This document shows, piece after piece, positions 7,637-16,207 of a stretch of 64,000 bases of DNA. The position numbers and the translations under genes are program-made. A model generated the notes under the pieces. The model saw nothing but the letters and a program-made list of their open reading frames with translations, searched no databases and had not been told where the DNA came from. Positions within the stretch are counted from its first letter, which is position 1, and every line of letters starts with the position of its first letter. The stretch is from Blautia sp. (GTDB lineage: Bacteria > Bacillota > Clostridia > Lachnospirales > Lachnospiraceae). Location: assembly GCA_029257775.1 (NCBI GenBank), contig JARIAQ010000043.1:1-64000 (forward strand), in the 5' to 3' direction.

Positions 7637-8794
7637 TTACTCAAGAGGTTTTTTCTTTCTAGGCGGTTTAGGTCCTAAAAACTGATAAAAATAAGTTTTC
7701 ATCATACCATTATAAATTTTACGATTTTTATCTGCGTTCCTGCCAATGTAACGCTCTGCATCCTGATAAGCAGTAATCAGATACATAGACCATGAATCCA
7801 AATTTTGAAAACTTTCCCCTATAGTAGTATAAAGCTGTGGTAGATTTTCCTTTTCTTCAATACGTTCCCCGTAAGGAGGATTTGTGATTATGAATCCGTA
7901 TTTTTTTCCATGTTTTAAATCTTTTACATCTCTTTGCTGAAAATGAATCAACTTATCCACTCCTGCACAGCGAGCATTTTCTCTTGCAGCTTTTACAATT
8001 TCTCCATCTATGTCATATCCCTGAATGTCCGTTTCTACATCAAGGCACACCAAATCTCTTGCTTCATCATGAGCATTATACCAGTGTTTTCTGGAAATTA
8101 TATTTTTCCAGTCCTCAGATAAAAAACTTCTGTTCATTCCCGGAGCAATGTTCGCTGCTATCATCGCCGCTTCAATAGGAAATGTCCCACTTCCGCAAAA
8201 TGGATCTACTAAAATTCTATCTTTATTCCACGGAGTAAGCATTAAAAGAGCAGAAGCTAAAGTTTCTGTAATTGGTGCTTTACTTGTAAGCTGACGATAA
8301 CCACGTTTATGAAGAGATAACCCTGTGGTATCAATTCCTATAGTCGCTATATCCTTCATAAAAGAAACGCGTATAGGATAACTTGCACCATCTTCTTCAA
8401 ACCATTCCACATGGTAAACAGATTTCAATCTTTCTACCATTGCTTTTTTCATAATAGACTGTATATCAGAAGGGCTAAATAATTTACTTTTTACAGAATT
8501 TGCTTTTGCAACCCAAAACTTTCCATCTACTGGAATATAGTCTTCCCATGGCAACGCCTTAGTTTTATCAAATAATTCCTCAAAGGTTGTAGCTTTTACC
8601 TTTGCCACCTTTAAAAGAATACGTTCTGTTGTGCGAAGAAAAATATTAGCTCTTACAATAGCTTCTGCATCTCCGTAAAAAGTAACTTTTCCATCCTCCA
8701 CTTCGCTGATTTCATATCCTAAATCCTGTATTTCTCTTTTTAACACAGCTTCCAACCCGAAATGGCAGGGTGCTATTAACTCAAATATTTTCAT
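7637..8794 (-). CDS. THUMP-domain class I SAM-dependent RNA methyltransferase (RlmL/YpsC-like)
   Basis: The 385-aa protein joins an N-terminal THUMP RNA-binding domain (about residues 40-155) to a Rossmann-fold methylase. Visible motifs are the SAM loop DPFCGSGTFPIEAA and the catalytic TNPPYGERI, typical of N2-guanine or N6-adenine methylation. By family it resembles the N-terminal half of E. coli RlmL (23S rRNA m2G2445), the form found alone in Firmicutes. It overlaps the upstream phosphodiesterase gene by 4 bp. Ribosomal RNA as target is inferred from the family. Confidence 0.9.
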   Translation of the reverse strand: MKIFELIAPCHFGLEAVLKREIQDLGYEISEVEDGKVTFYGDAEAIVRANIFLRTTERILLKVAKVKATTFEELFDKTKALPWEDYIPVDGKFWVAKANSVKSKLFSPSDIQSIMKKAMVERLKSVYHVEWFEEDGASYPIRVSFMKDIATIGIDTTGLSLHKRGYRQLTSKAPITETLASALLMLTPWNKDRILVDPFCGSGTFPIEAAMIAANIAPGMNRSFLSEDWKNIISRKHWYNAHDEARDLVCLDVETDIQGYDIDGEIVKAARENARCAGVDKLIHFQQRDVKDLKHGKKYGFIITNPPYGERIEEKENLPQLYTTIGESFQNLDSWSMYLITAYQDAERYIGRNADKNRKIYNGMMKTYFYQFLGPKPPRKKKPLE

Positions 8795-9336
8795 GAAAGT
8801 ACTAACTCCTTAACAATTTCCCCTTCAAATCCTCGAATACTGAAAACACCGTCTTCCAAAACAGCATATGTAGGAATGTTCCCTTCCTTTGGAATAGAAA
8901 CAGACCCTGGATTTAAAATTGTATAGTTTTCTTTCTTTTCTGCACGCAGTACATGGGTATGTCCATGAATAAAAATATCTCCATTTTTCATTGGGGGAAG
9001 ATGATCTTCATTATACACATGCCCATGACTTGCATAAATTGTTCTCTCGCCATCCATAATAATGCAATAATCTGCCATAATTGGAAATTTTAAAACCATC
9101 TGATCTACTTCTGCATCACAGTTTCCTCTTACTACATAAAGCTCATCCTTTTTCTCATTGAGCATTGCAATAACTTCTTTCGGTGCATAATCTTTTGGCA
9201 AATCGTTTCTAGGTCCATGATACAGAATATCACCCAATAAAATTAAACGATCTGCTTTCTCCTGTTCATAAGCTTCCAACATCTTTTTACAATAATACGC
9301 AGAGCCGTGAATATCTGAAGCAAACATATATTTCAT
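8791..9336 (-). CDS. yfcE: YfcE-family phosphodiesterase
   Basis: 181-aa metallophosphoesterase with motifs ASDIHGS (residue 6), LLGDILYHGPRN (35), RGNCDAEVD (71), ASHGHVY and IHGHTHV near 128. The YHGPRN sequence after the second motif is characteristic of true YfcE proteins, which hydrolyse phosphodiester model substrates; the biological substrate is unknown. First gene of the operon yfcE, THUMP methylase, rdgB, second phosphoesterase, with 4-bp overlaps at two of the three junctions. Confidence 0.92.
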   Translation of the reverse strand: MKYMFASDIHGSAYYCKKMLEAYEQEKADRLILLGDILYHGPRNDLPKDYAPKEVIAMLNEKKDELYVVRGNCDAEVDQMVLKFPIMADYCIIMDGERTIYASHGHVYNEDHLPPMKNGDIFIHGHTHVLRAEKKENYTILNPGSVSIPKEGNIPTYAVLEDGVFSIRGFEGEIVKELVLS

Positions 9337-9369
9337 GTTGATTTTCTCCTTATTTTTGTACTTTGGTTT

Positions 9370-9699
9370 TTACTCATTTATTTTACTATGCCTATTGGAA
9401 AAATACAAGTTCGAACCTTTGTAACATCGTATTCCGCCTACAACAGACTTTACTTGATAGCCCATCTTCATCAGTTCTCTAGCTGCAAAAAGGCTACTAC
9501 TACCACGACTGCAATATAACACCAATAATTTCTTTTTTGAAAACCTTCTGCACTTCTGAATTTCCTTATAAGGAATGTTTACTGCTGTTTTTAAATGGCT
9601 CTTGCCATATTCTTCTGCATCCCGTAAATCTATAATAATAGCATCTTGTCTGCCTATATAAAAATCTAATTCCCTTGCCGAAATTGTATCAATCGTCAA
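9370..9699 (-). CDS. Rhodanese-like single-domain protein
   Basis: A 109-aa single rhodanese domain, often used to carry persulfide sulfur. The active-site loop reads CSRGSSS, with the catalytic Cys about 25 residues after the IPYKEI segment, and the N-terminal IIDLRDAEEY motif is standard. The frame is open much further upstream (to 9885), but that part runs through a rho-independent terminator, so I place the start at a TTG (9699) preceded by AAGGAAG at proper spacing. This gives a normal rhodanese length. The start choice is moderately secure and the family assignment strong. Its redox or sulfur partner is not visible nearby. Confidence 0.8.
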   Translation of the reverse strand: MTIDTISARELDFYIGRQDAIIIDLRDAEEYGKSHLKTAVNIPYKEIQKCRRFSKKKLLVLYCSRGSSSLFAARELMKMGYQVKSVVGGIRCYKGSNLYFSNRHSKINE

Positions 9700-9740
9700 T
9701 ATCTTTATTCTTCCTTTTTCTTTTAGTATATGCAGCAAGC

Positions 9741-9775
9741 AAAAAAAAAGGAAACTTCGGTTTTCCGAAGCTTCC
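9741..9775 (-). terminator. Rho-independent terminator after the 54-aa Asn-rich gene
   Basis: On the minus strand an 11-bp stem (GGAAGCTTCGG / CCGAAGTTTCC, tetraloop AAAA, one mismatch) is followed by nine T residues. A textbook terminator 19 bp after the stop of the small gene at 9794-9958. Confidence 0.92.
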
Positions 9776-9793
9776 TTTAGGGGAAATACTTTC

Positions 9794-9958
9794 TTAATAG
9801 CTATATTCTGATTTTGAGTTATTTTTCTCTGTTGCATTTTTATTTGCAGCATTTTTGTTATTAGTCCCAGCAGATTCATTTGCATTTCTACTACCGCAAT
9901 TTTCTGCGTATGAAGATGTGGCTTTGTTTTTATTTGTGTTGTTCATGTTTTTTGCCAT
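9794..9958 (-). CDS. Small Asn-rich protein of unknown function (54 aa)
   Basis: Short gene: AGGAGG, nine bases, then ATG at 9958 opens 54 codons to a TAA at 9796, with its own terminator directly after. The product starts MAKNMNNTNKNKATSSYAE and is dominated by Asn, Lys, Ala and Ser (about 14 Asn), with a single Cys at residue 21 and no hydrophobic segment. Such composition recalls small spore or coat-associated proteins of Clostridia, but there is no alpha/beta SASP signature, so this is only a suggestion. Upstream an AT-rich GAATA...AATAATA arrangement loosely resembles a sigma-G promoter. Function unknown; the gene itself is well supported by its signals. Confidence 0.75.
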   Translation of the reverse strand: MAKNMNNTNKNKATSSYAENCGSRNANESAGTNNKNAANKNATEKNNSKSEYSY

Positions 9959-10200
9959 GATAACATACCTCCTGAATATTATTTTTGATTACAGTCTTAT
10001 TATTCCTATAATTAAAAATAATATTCTTCAGAAAATATATTAAATTGATATTTCTTAAATTTTAACAATTTTCTAACAAAAAAATAATATTATTGCTTTT
10101 TTTTTCCTTTTATATTATAATATAGGTTGTAAAAAGAATTTACCCTTCAAAAATTTTTTTTACATTATAACCCCTTATTTAATTATTTATACTCCCCTCG

Positions 10201-10231
10201 AAATCCCTTATAGCTCCCCTATAAGGGATTT
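10201..10231. terminator. Hairpin terminator downstream of the DUF1700 gene
   Basis: A 13-bp perfect stem (AAATCCCTTATAG / CTATAAGGGATTT, 5-nt loop) lies 9 bp after the stop of the gene at 10241-10672. The T-rich tract is on the plus-strand side, so termination on the minus strand is plausible but not textbook. Confidence 0.65.
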
Positions 10232-10240
10232 CTTTTATTT

Positions 10241-10672
10241 TTATCTCATTTTCCGTATCAATGATAGTACGATAAAAAATAATATTACAGGTAATAATAC
10301 AGGAAGTAAAAAAGATAACAAAGTTGTAATAAGTATAATAATTAAACATATAATTCCAATGGTAATAGCAGCATAAAGATACATTTTTCCTTTATGGGAT
10401 AATCCCTTCTTCGTAGTATTTTGCCCATTTTCAGAAGGCTGCTCATAAAAATAATTCGGATTGTCTTTTTTCACGGATCCAGTATCTAAAATTGTTTTTG
10501 CAATTAAACGAGAATCCCCCAACATATTTAAAATTTCTTCTTCACTGTTTCCATTTCTTTGTTGCTCTTCTATATAATTTCTATAATACGCCACATGCTC
10601 CGCCACTTGATCTGCTGGAAGCTGTTCACTTAATACATCCCTTAATTCTTCTAAAAACTTGCTTTTTGTCAT
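10241..10672 (-). CDS. DUF1700 (HAAS) domain membrane protein
   Basis: 143 aa. The N-terminal 70 residues form the helical HAAS/DUF1700 domain seen in MTKSKFLEELRDVL and the EHVAYYRNYIEE segment. These small sensor-like modules are often paired with PadR regulators or sit before membrane segments. A short linker is followed by a hydrophobic stretch of about 45 residues (two close membrane helices) and the basic end SLIRKMR. The start is set by AGAAGGTG upstream of the ATG. No PadR gene is adjacent. Its cellular role is unknown. Confidence 0.8.
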   Translation of the reverse strand: MTKSKFLEELRDVLSEQLPADQVAEHVAYYRNYIEEQQRNGNSEEEILNMLGDSRLIAKTILDTGSVKKDNPNYFYEQPSENGQNTTKKGLSHKGKMYLYAAITIGIICLIIILITTLLSFLLPVLLPVILFFIVLSLIRKMR

Positions 10673-10691
10673 ATTACACCTTCTCTTTCCC

Positions 10692-11882
10692 TCACTTTAT
10701 ACGGAATTCCTCAGCTAACTGCCTGAAACTATCTAAAGAATTCAGAATAGTCTCGTAAGAAACACAATAAGCAATTCTTACATATCCAGGGCAGGAAAAA
10801 GAAGATCCCGGTACAATAAGAATGTGATATTTTTTTGCTGCTTTACAAAATTCTTTTTCATCCTCTATTGGTGATTTCACAAAAAGATAAAATGCTCCTT
10901 CTGGTTTAATACAATGAAATCCCATTTCTACAAGCGCCCCATACAACGTTTCACGATTTCGATTATAATAAAACACATCGGTCTTGGCGTCCAAACATTT
11001 AGCAACTACTTTTTGCATAAAAGACGGTGCATTCACATAACCTAAAATTCTTGTTGCTACATTAGCCGCTTCCTGAATTTCCTGGGCATAGGCAACTTCC
11101 TTTGGAATTACAAGATAACCAATTCTTTCTCCCGGCAAAGAAAGAGATTTACTAAAAGAATATCCTACAATTGTATTTTCATAATATTTTGTCAAATATG
11201 GAACTTCTACTCCATCATAAACCAATTCACGGTAAGGTTCATCTGAAATCAAATAAATATTCGTTCCAAATTCCTGCTGCTTCTTTTTTAAAATATCTGT
11301 AAATTTCTCCATCGTTTCTTTTGAATACACCACACCTGTAGGATTATTAGGTGAGTTAACAATCACTGCCTTTGTTCTCTTAGTCAGCTTTTTCTCCAGT
11401 TCTTCTAAATCAGGCTGAAAATCTTTTGTATTAGGGCTTACTACAACAATTACTCCATCATAATTGGATACGTAAGAATTATACTCTCCAAAATAAGGGG
11501 CAATCACCACAACCTCATCTTGAGGATTGAGCAGTGTTTTTAAAATTACATTCAATCCACCTGCTGCCCCTACTGTCATAATGATATTATCCTTTTCAAA
11601 AGCAGTATCAAATCTTTGGTTTAAAGACTCTGCCACTGCCTGCCTTACCTCTTCATATCCGCTATTACTCATATATCCATGAAGAACAACCGGATCTTCC
11701 TTCTGAGCCACCTCACACATTGCTTTTTGAATCTCAGGGGGTGCAGGCACATTTGGATTTCCCAAACTAAAGTCGTAAACATTTTCTGCCCCATATTCTT
11801 TTGCTAGTTTTTTTCCTTCTTCAAACATTGCGCGAATTGCCGAACTATTATTCACCAATGCCTTCATCTTCTCTGCTATCAC
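10692..11882 (-). CDS. PLP-dependent class I/II aminotransferase (AspC-like)
   Basis: About 396 aa, transferring amino groups between amino and keto acids with pyridoxal phosphate. The PLP lysine sits in SFSKSLSLPGERIGY; the GNPNVPAP N-terminal segment, NSPNNPTG and the C-terminal phosphate and carboxylate residues (VRIAYC) match fold-type I aspartate/alanine-type enzymes. I choose the GTG at 11882, with GGAA nine bases upstream, because relatives begin close to IAEKMKALV; an upstream ATG at 11906 lacks a good ribosome site. Substrate cannot be settled from sequence. It lies 15 bp downstream of an ABC exporter gene on the same strand. Confidence 0.88.
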   Translation of the reverse strand: MIAEKMKALVNNSSAIRAMFEEGKKLAKEYGAENVYDFSLGNPNVPAPPEIQKAMCEVAQKEDPVVLHGYMSNSGYEEVRQAVAESLNQRFDTAFEKDNIIMTVGAAGGLNVILKTLLNPQDEVVVIAPYFGEYNSYVSNYDGVIVVVSPNTKDFQPDLEELEKKLTKRTKAVIVNSPNNPTGVVYSKETMEKFTDILKKKQQEFGTNIYLISDEPYRELVYDGVEVPYLTKYYENTIVGYSFSKSLSLPGERIGYLVIPKEVAYAQEIQEAANVATRILGYVNAPSFMQKVVAKCLDAKTDVFYYNRNRETLYGALVEMGFHCIKPEGAFYLFVKSPIEDEKEFCKAAKKYHILIVPGSSFSCPGYVRIAYCVSYETILNSLDSFRQLAEEFRIK

Positions 11883-11920
11883 GTTCAACCATTCCTTTCC
11901 CTGCACTTTTTTTCATTGTA

Positions 11921-13654
11921 TCACGAAAATGAGAGTTTATAAAGACTGCTATAAATCCCTTCTTTCTCTACTAGTTCTTGGTGTGTTCCTTCCTCTGCAA
12001 TACCATCTTCCGTCAATACCAGAATTCTTTGAGCTTTTCTAATTGTAGAAAGTCTATGCGCAATTACAAACGTTGTTCTATCTGCTGAAAGCCTCTCTAG
12101 GGAATTCTGCACAATTTTTTCACTCTCATTGTCCAAAGCAGAAGTTGCTTCATCAAAAATTAAAATTGGAGGATTTTTCAAAAAAACTCTGGCGATAGAA
12201 ATTCTCTGTTTCTGTCCTCCAGAAAGCTTCACACCTCTTTGTCCAATATCTGTATAATAGCCATTATCTAAATCCATAATAAACCCATGAGCATTCGCTG
12301 CCTTGGCAGCCTGTATTACTTCTTCATCTGTGGCATTAGGGTTTCCATACCGAATATTTTCCATAATCGTTCCAGCAAACAAATAAACATCTTGTTGTAC
12401 AATACCAATCTTACTCCTTAGACTGTGAAGCTTAACCTTTCTAATATCCTGACCATCTAACAGAATTCTTCCTTGTGTTACATCATAAAAACGCGGAATC
12501 AAATTACAAAGAGTTGTTTTTCCTGCTCCGGAACCACCTACTAAAGCTACATATTCTCCTGCTGGAACTTTAAGATTTATGTTTTTTAATACCTGTTCTT
12601 TATTTCCTTCATAAGAAAAGGACACCTCTTCAAAATCAATGCTACCTTTTACATCCGTAAGCTCACAAGCATCTTGATCATCTACAATATCTGGTTCTAT
12701 AGACATAATTTCTTGAAAACGCACATATCCACTATACCCATTCTGAAACTGCTCTGTAAAATTAATTAACTTCTTTACAGGTTCTGTAAAATTATTGATA
12801 TATAAAAGAACGGTTATTAAATCTTCTATTGGCATCTGCCCTTTTGTAAGTGAAAATGCTCCAACCAAAAGAACAACCACTGTAATCAGCGTAGTAAACG
12901 CACCCATTCCAGAATAATAAGCCCCCATATAACGGTAACTTTGCTTTTTAGAATCTACAAATTTCTGATTTCCAATTCTAAATTTCTTTAACTCTTCCTG
13001 TTCATTCGCAAAGGACTTTACTACACGAATTCCAGAAAGACTATCTTCTATCTGTGTGTTAATATCGGCAATACAGGCTCTATTCCTTCGAAAAACTATT
13101 TTCATTTTTTTATTAAAATAAAGCGCATATAAAATCAAAAATGGAATAAAGAAAAATGCCGCCAATGCTAATCTAACATTAATAAAGGCTAAAATGAAAA
13201 ACGCTCCTACAAACTTAATAATAGAAATAATCAAATCTTCCGGTCCATGATGTAAAAGTTCACTGATTTCAAATAAATCTGATGTTACTCTGGAGAGTAG
13301 CTGCCCTACCTTCTGGTTATCAAAAAATGAAAAAGAAAGCTTCTGATAATGACTAAAAATTTCATTTCTCATATCTCTTTCAATACGAGCGCCCATCAAA
13401 TGTCCATAATAGGCTATATAAAAATTACAAAATACTTCTAAAAGCACCAAAGCAATCATAAAAATTCCCAGCCTAACGATCATATTTGCTGCTTTATCCA
13501 CAGAATAATACACCACCTTACTGGTAATATAGCGCACCAATAGCGGAATTACCAAAGTAATCCCGGCCCCTAAAACTGCGAAAAACAGATCTGAAAAGAA
13601 GAGTCCTTTATAGGGCTTGTAGTAACCTGTCAACTGCTTTAATGTCTTTTTCAT
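11921..13654 (-). CDS. ABC exporter half-transporter (membrane domain fused to ATPase)
   Basis: 577-aa fused permease-ATPase of the MdlB/MsbA/LmrA type that works as a dimer to export lipids, drugs or peptides. The first 310 residues carry six membrane helices. The ATPase has Walker A GGSGAGKTT, signature LSGGQKQR, Walker B LIFDEATSALD and switch IAHRLST. I start at the ATG at 13654 (GGGAGAAAAAAGA upstream) and not at 13723, which lies inside the preceding gene. Only one half-transporter is present, so a homodimer is likely. Substrate unknown. Confidence 0.92.
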   Translation of the reverse strand: MKKTLKQLTGYYKPYKGLFFSDLFFAVLGAGITLVIPLLVRYITSKVVYYSVDKAANMIVRLGIFMIALVLLEVFCNFYIAYYGHLMGARIERDMRNEIFSHYQKLSFSFFDNQKVGQLLSRVTSDLFEISELLHHGPEDLIISIIKFVGAFFILAFINVRLALAAFFFIPFLILYALYFNKKMKIVFRRNRACIADINTQIEDSLSGIRVVKSFANEQEELKKFRIGNQKFVDSKKQSYRYMGAYYSGMGAFTTLITVVVLLVGAFSLTKGQMPIEDLITVLLYINNFTEPVKKLINFTEQFQNGYSGYVRFQEIMSIEPDIVDDQDACELTDVKGSIDFEEVSFSYEGNKEQVLKNINLKVPAGEYVALVGGSGAGKTTLCNLIPRFYDVTQGRILLDGQDIRKVKLHSLRSKIGIVQQDVYLFAGTIMENIRYGNPNATDEEVIQAAKAANAHGFIMDLDNGYYTDIGQRGVKLSGGQKQRISIARVFLKNPPILIFDEATSALDNESEKIVQNSLERLSADRTTFVIAHRLSTIRKAQRILVLTEDGIAEEGTHQELVEKEGIYSSLYKLSFS

Positions 13655-13685
13655 TCTTTTTTCTCCCTTATATTGTTCCTTTATT

Positions 13686-14810
13686 TTATGGTTTACAACT
13701 CTTGCAAGCACTATATCCTGCATCTAACAATGTATGAATATCGCCTTTATAATAGCTTCTATTATCGTCAGAAATTTTTTCTACAGCAGAACATGTCTTT
13801 TTATGGATTTTCTTTGTATGTGCATTTAGGATAAAATCACATTCCTGCTCATTGCTATTATAAAATTCATGGGGTTCTGTGTCCTCTTTTGCTCCATTTC
13901 TATTTCCAGGAGTATAATCGTTACAAGGTTCTTTCTCAAATGTAAGTTCTTCACCATTGCTGTACATTAGAATCGTTCCTTGCAAATCTGTACGAAATAC
14001 TGGCACATGATATTTTTTCAAAAGCTCCATGGTATCTTGTCGAGGATGTCCATATTTATTATCCTTTCCACAGCTGATTACACTATAAGAAGGTGCAACC
14101 TTTCGAAAAAATTCCTCGCTTACATGTGATCCATGATGATTCATTAACATAATATCTGCCTGAATATCCACACCAGACTCTATTATTTCCTTTTCGCTTT
14201 CCAGCCCAATATCTCCTCCAATAAAAAATTTCTGCTCTCCATTTTCCAAAATAATTCCTACTGAATCTTGATTTTCATCTTCATGTCCGTAAGAAACTGG
14301 AGAAATAACCCGAAATTTTCCACTTCCCAAAGAAAATTCCTGTCCTTGCTGAGGATGAATACTTTCATATCCTTTTTCTTCTACCACCTTTTTATAAGAG
14401 CGAAAAATATTAGAATCCGCCTCATAATCAGGGGTTATCAATGTATCCACAGGAAATTTATGTAACGCACCCACTGCTCCTGATAAATGATCTTCATCAA
14501 AATGAGAAATTAGTATATAATCCAGTTTCTCAATCTGTTGTTTCTCCAAATAACTTACTACAAAAGAAGAACTATGCCTTGCACCTCCATCAATCAACAT
14601 GGATTGTCCTTCCGATTGAACTAAAATAGCATTTCCCTGTCCTACGTCTAAATAATGAACTGTAAGACTGCCTGGTGTGTCTTCCCTTTGTATAGCAATA
14701 TTCGAGTTCACATGGGCATCTATCTTCTCTTTTTCGCATCCTCCAAGGGGCAAAATCAAAAGAAGCATTCCAAGAAAAAGCCCAAGTATTCGTCTTGTTT
14801 TTGTCTTCAT
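13686..14810 (-). CDS. ComEC-like metallo-beta-lactamase-fold lipoprotein with C-terminal Ada-type metal-binding domain
   Basis: 374 aa. A signal sequence with lipobox (LPLGGC, Cys near 25) suggests a lipid-anchored outer-face protein. Residues 50-290 form a metallo-hydrolase domain like the extracellular part of ComEC: LDVGQGNAILV, SHFDEDHLSG and LMNHHGSH. The last 50 residues (FILNAHTKKIHKKTC ... ACKSCKP) resemble the Ada-type zinc/metal-binding fold found appended to extracellular nucleases. Together this suggests a surface nuclease or phosphoesterase acting on nucleic acid; activity is inferred. It follows a terminator after the foldase gene and is 31 bp upstream of the ABC exporter. Confidence 0.88.
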   Translation of the reverse strand: MKTKTRRILGLFLGMLLLILPLGGCEKEKIDAHVNSNIAIQREDTPGSLTVHYLDVGQGNAILVQSEGQSMLIDGGARHSSSFVVSYLEKQQIEKLDYILISHFDEDHLSGAVGALHKFPVDTLITPDYEADSNIFRSYKKVVEEKGYESIHPQQGQEFSLGSGKFRVISPVSYGHEDENQDSVGIILENGEQKFFIGGDIGLESEKEIIESGVDIQADIMLMNHHGSHVSEEFFRKVAPSYSVISCGKDNKYGHPRQDTMELLKKYHVPVFRTDLQGTILMYSNGEELTFEKEPCNDYTPGNRNGAKEDTEPHEFYNSNEQECDFILNAHTKKIHKKTCSAVEKISDDNRSYYKGDIHTLLDAGYSACKSCKP

Positions 14811-14829
14811 CTCTTTAATCTCCTTTTTT

Positions 14830-14875
14830 AAAAACCGCAGACATACATTTTACTTCATGTTTGTCTGCGGTTTTT
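14830..14875 (-). terminator. Terminator after the foldase lipoprotein gene
   Basis: A 14-bp stem (AAAAACCGCAGACA / TGTCTGCGGTTTTT) with a partly paired loop lies directly after the stop at 14881, and ends in T residues on the minus strand. It separates the foldase transcript from the next gene. Confidence 0.85.
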
Positions 14876-14880
14876 ATTTC

Positions 14881-16047
14881 TTATTCCTGTGTATCAGCTT
14901 CTGGCTCCTGCTCTGTTACGGTAGCTGTTGATACTATTACCTCACAAGCCTTATTCCAAAGTACACTGTCCTTTAATACATTTAAATCTCCATAATACAT
15001 TTTCATAGTTTCTGCATCAGGGAATCCATTGGATTCCGCATATTTTGCTTCTTCTGCTTTATAATCTTCTTCGCTCATCTCAATTCCCTCTGCATTAAAG
15101 ATTGCCTGCACAATTAAATTCTGCTGCAAATAAGTCTTTGCAGATTCTGTCAAGACCTTATCTACTTCCTCATCTGAAATTCCCTGATTTTTAATGTAAT
15201 CATCTAAGGTCATCTGAAACTGTGCCTGATACATTTGATCCAGTCTTTGTCTTACATTCTTTTTTCCCTGTTTTAAAAGAGCATCTGGATATTCTTTAAA
15301 TTCTGTACTTTCTACTACCATTCCAAATAAATCAGATTTTATCTGACCTTCATATTCTAAATCAATACTTTTTTGCATGGTTTCTTTTTGTGCTGTTCTA
15401 AATTCCTCTACTGTTTTGTAATCGGTATTTGCAGCTACCCATTCATCTGTAAGCTGAGGCGGCTGGGAAATATTATTGATTTTTACCTTAAACTGAACGG
15501 CTTTTCCCTGCATTTCCTCCGCTTTATAATCTGTTGGAAAAGTTAAATCCAAAGTTACTTCTTCACCTTTTTTATGTCCAATAAGACCATCTTCAAATCC
15601 CGCGATAAAAGAGCCAGAACCAATGCGCAATTCATAATTTTTTGCAGATCCGCCTTCAAATTCTTCTCCATCCATGTAACCAGTATAATCAATATTGACA
15701 GTATCGTCTTTCTGAACAGCTCTGTCTTCTGTAACTTCTACCTGCTCATAAGCTGTCATAAGAGAATAATGAATACTGTTATCAACCTCTTCCTCTGGGA
15801 CAGTCGCCTTAGGTGCTTCTGTCACCTGAAGATTTTTGTATTCTCCCAAGGTAATATAATCTTCTATATTATCCATATCTACTGCTACTACTTTACCATC
15901 TTTATTTGTCAATTTAAAGTCCTGTTGTGAAGACTGTTCTGTTTTCGTTGTGTCTTTATCTTCTGCTTTATCTTTCTTCTCCCCACAGCCTAATGCTGTA
16001 CCTAAAATTCCTAATGTCAGCAGAAGGACTACCATTTTTTTCTTCAT
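14881..16047 (-). CDS. Secreted FKBP-type peptidyl-prolyl isomerase lipoprotein, trigger-factor-like
   Basis: 388 aa. Signal peptide MKKKMVVLLLTLGILGTALGC with lipobox at Cys20 points to an exported lipoprotein. An FKBP domain (about 120-210: DTVNIDYTGYMDGEEFEGG ... FIAGFEDGLIGHKKGEE) is followed by a trigger-factor C-terminal chaperone-like helical region. The ribosome-binding N-terminal domain of trigger factor is missing and replaced by the lipid anchor, so it likely folds proteins outside the membrane, comparable in role to PrsA. The ATG at 16047 has GAGAGGAAAA upstream; the longer frame to 16104 has no signal sequence at its start and is rejected. Confidence 0.9.
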   Translation of the reverse strand: MKKKMVVLLLTLGILGTALGCGEKKDKAEDKDTTKTEQSSQQDFKLTNKDGKVVAVDMDNIEDYITLGEYKNLQVTEAPKATVPEEEVDNSIHYSLMTAYEQVEVTEDRAVQKDDTVNIDYTGYMDGEEFEGGSAKNYELRIGSGSFIAGFEDGLIGHKKGEEVTLDLTFPTDYKAEEMQGKAVQFKVKINNISQPPQLTDEWVAANTDYKTVEEFRTAQKETMQKSIDLEYEGQIKSDLFGMVVESTEFKEYPDALLKQGKKNVRQRLDQMYQAQFQMTLDDYIKNQGISDEEVDKVLTESAKTYLQQNLIVQAIFNAEGIEMSEEDYKAEEAKYAESNGFPDAETMKMYYGDLNVLKDSVLWNKACEVIVSTATVTEQEPEADTQE

Positions 16048-16135
16048 GCTATTTTCCTCTCTATTCATAATTAATATACAAAAGCAGTTATACCATATTA
16101 CCACTGAAAAAGAAAGTGTTTCAAGGTATTTTTAG

Positions 16136-16164
16136 TTGCCTTTTCCCTGAAAGGGTGCTAGAAT
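16136..16164 (+). promoter_or_regulatory. Promoter of the gene at 16208
   Basis: TTGCCT (16136-16141), 17-bp spacer, TAGAAT (16159-16164), about 40 bp upstream of the start codon. Confidence 0.65.
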
Positions 16165-16207
16165 ATTCTAAGTATAAATTACTGAAATAATAGGAGGATT
16201 AACAAAA

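Noticed and set aside
9700-9885. N-terminal extension of the rhodanese reading frame
   Set aside because: The extension runs through a perfect rho-independent terminator and antisense to no protein motif; the rhodanese fold begins after the TTG at 9699.
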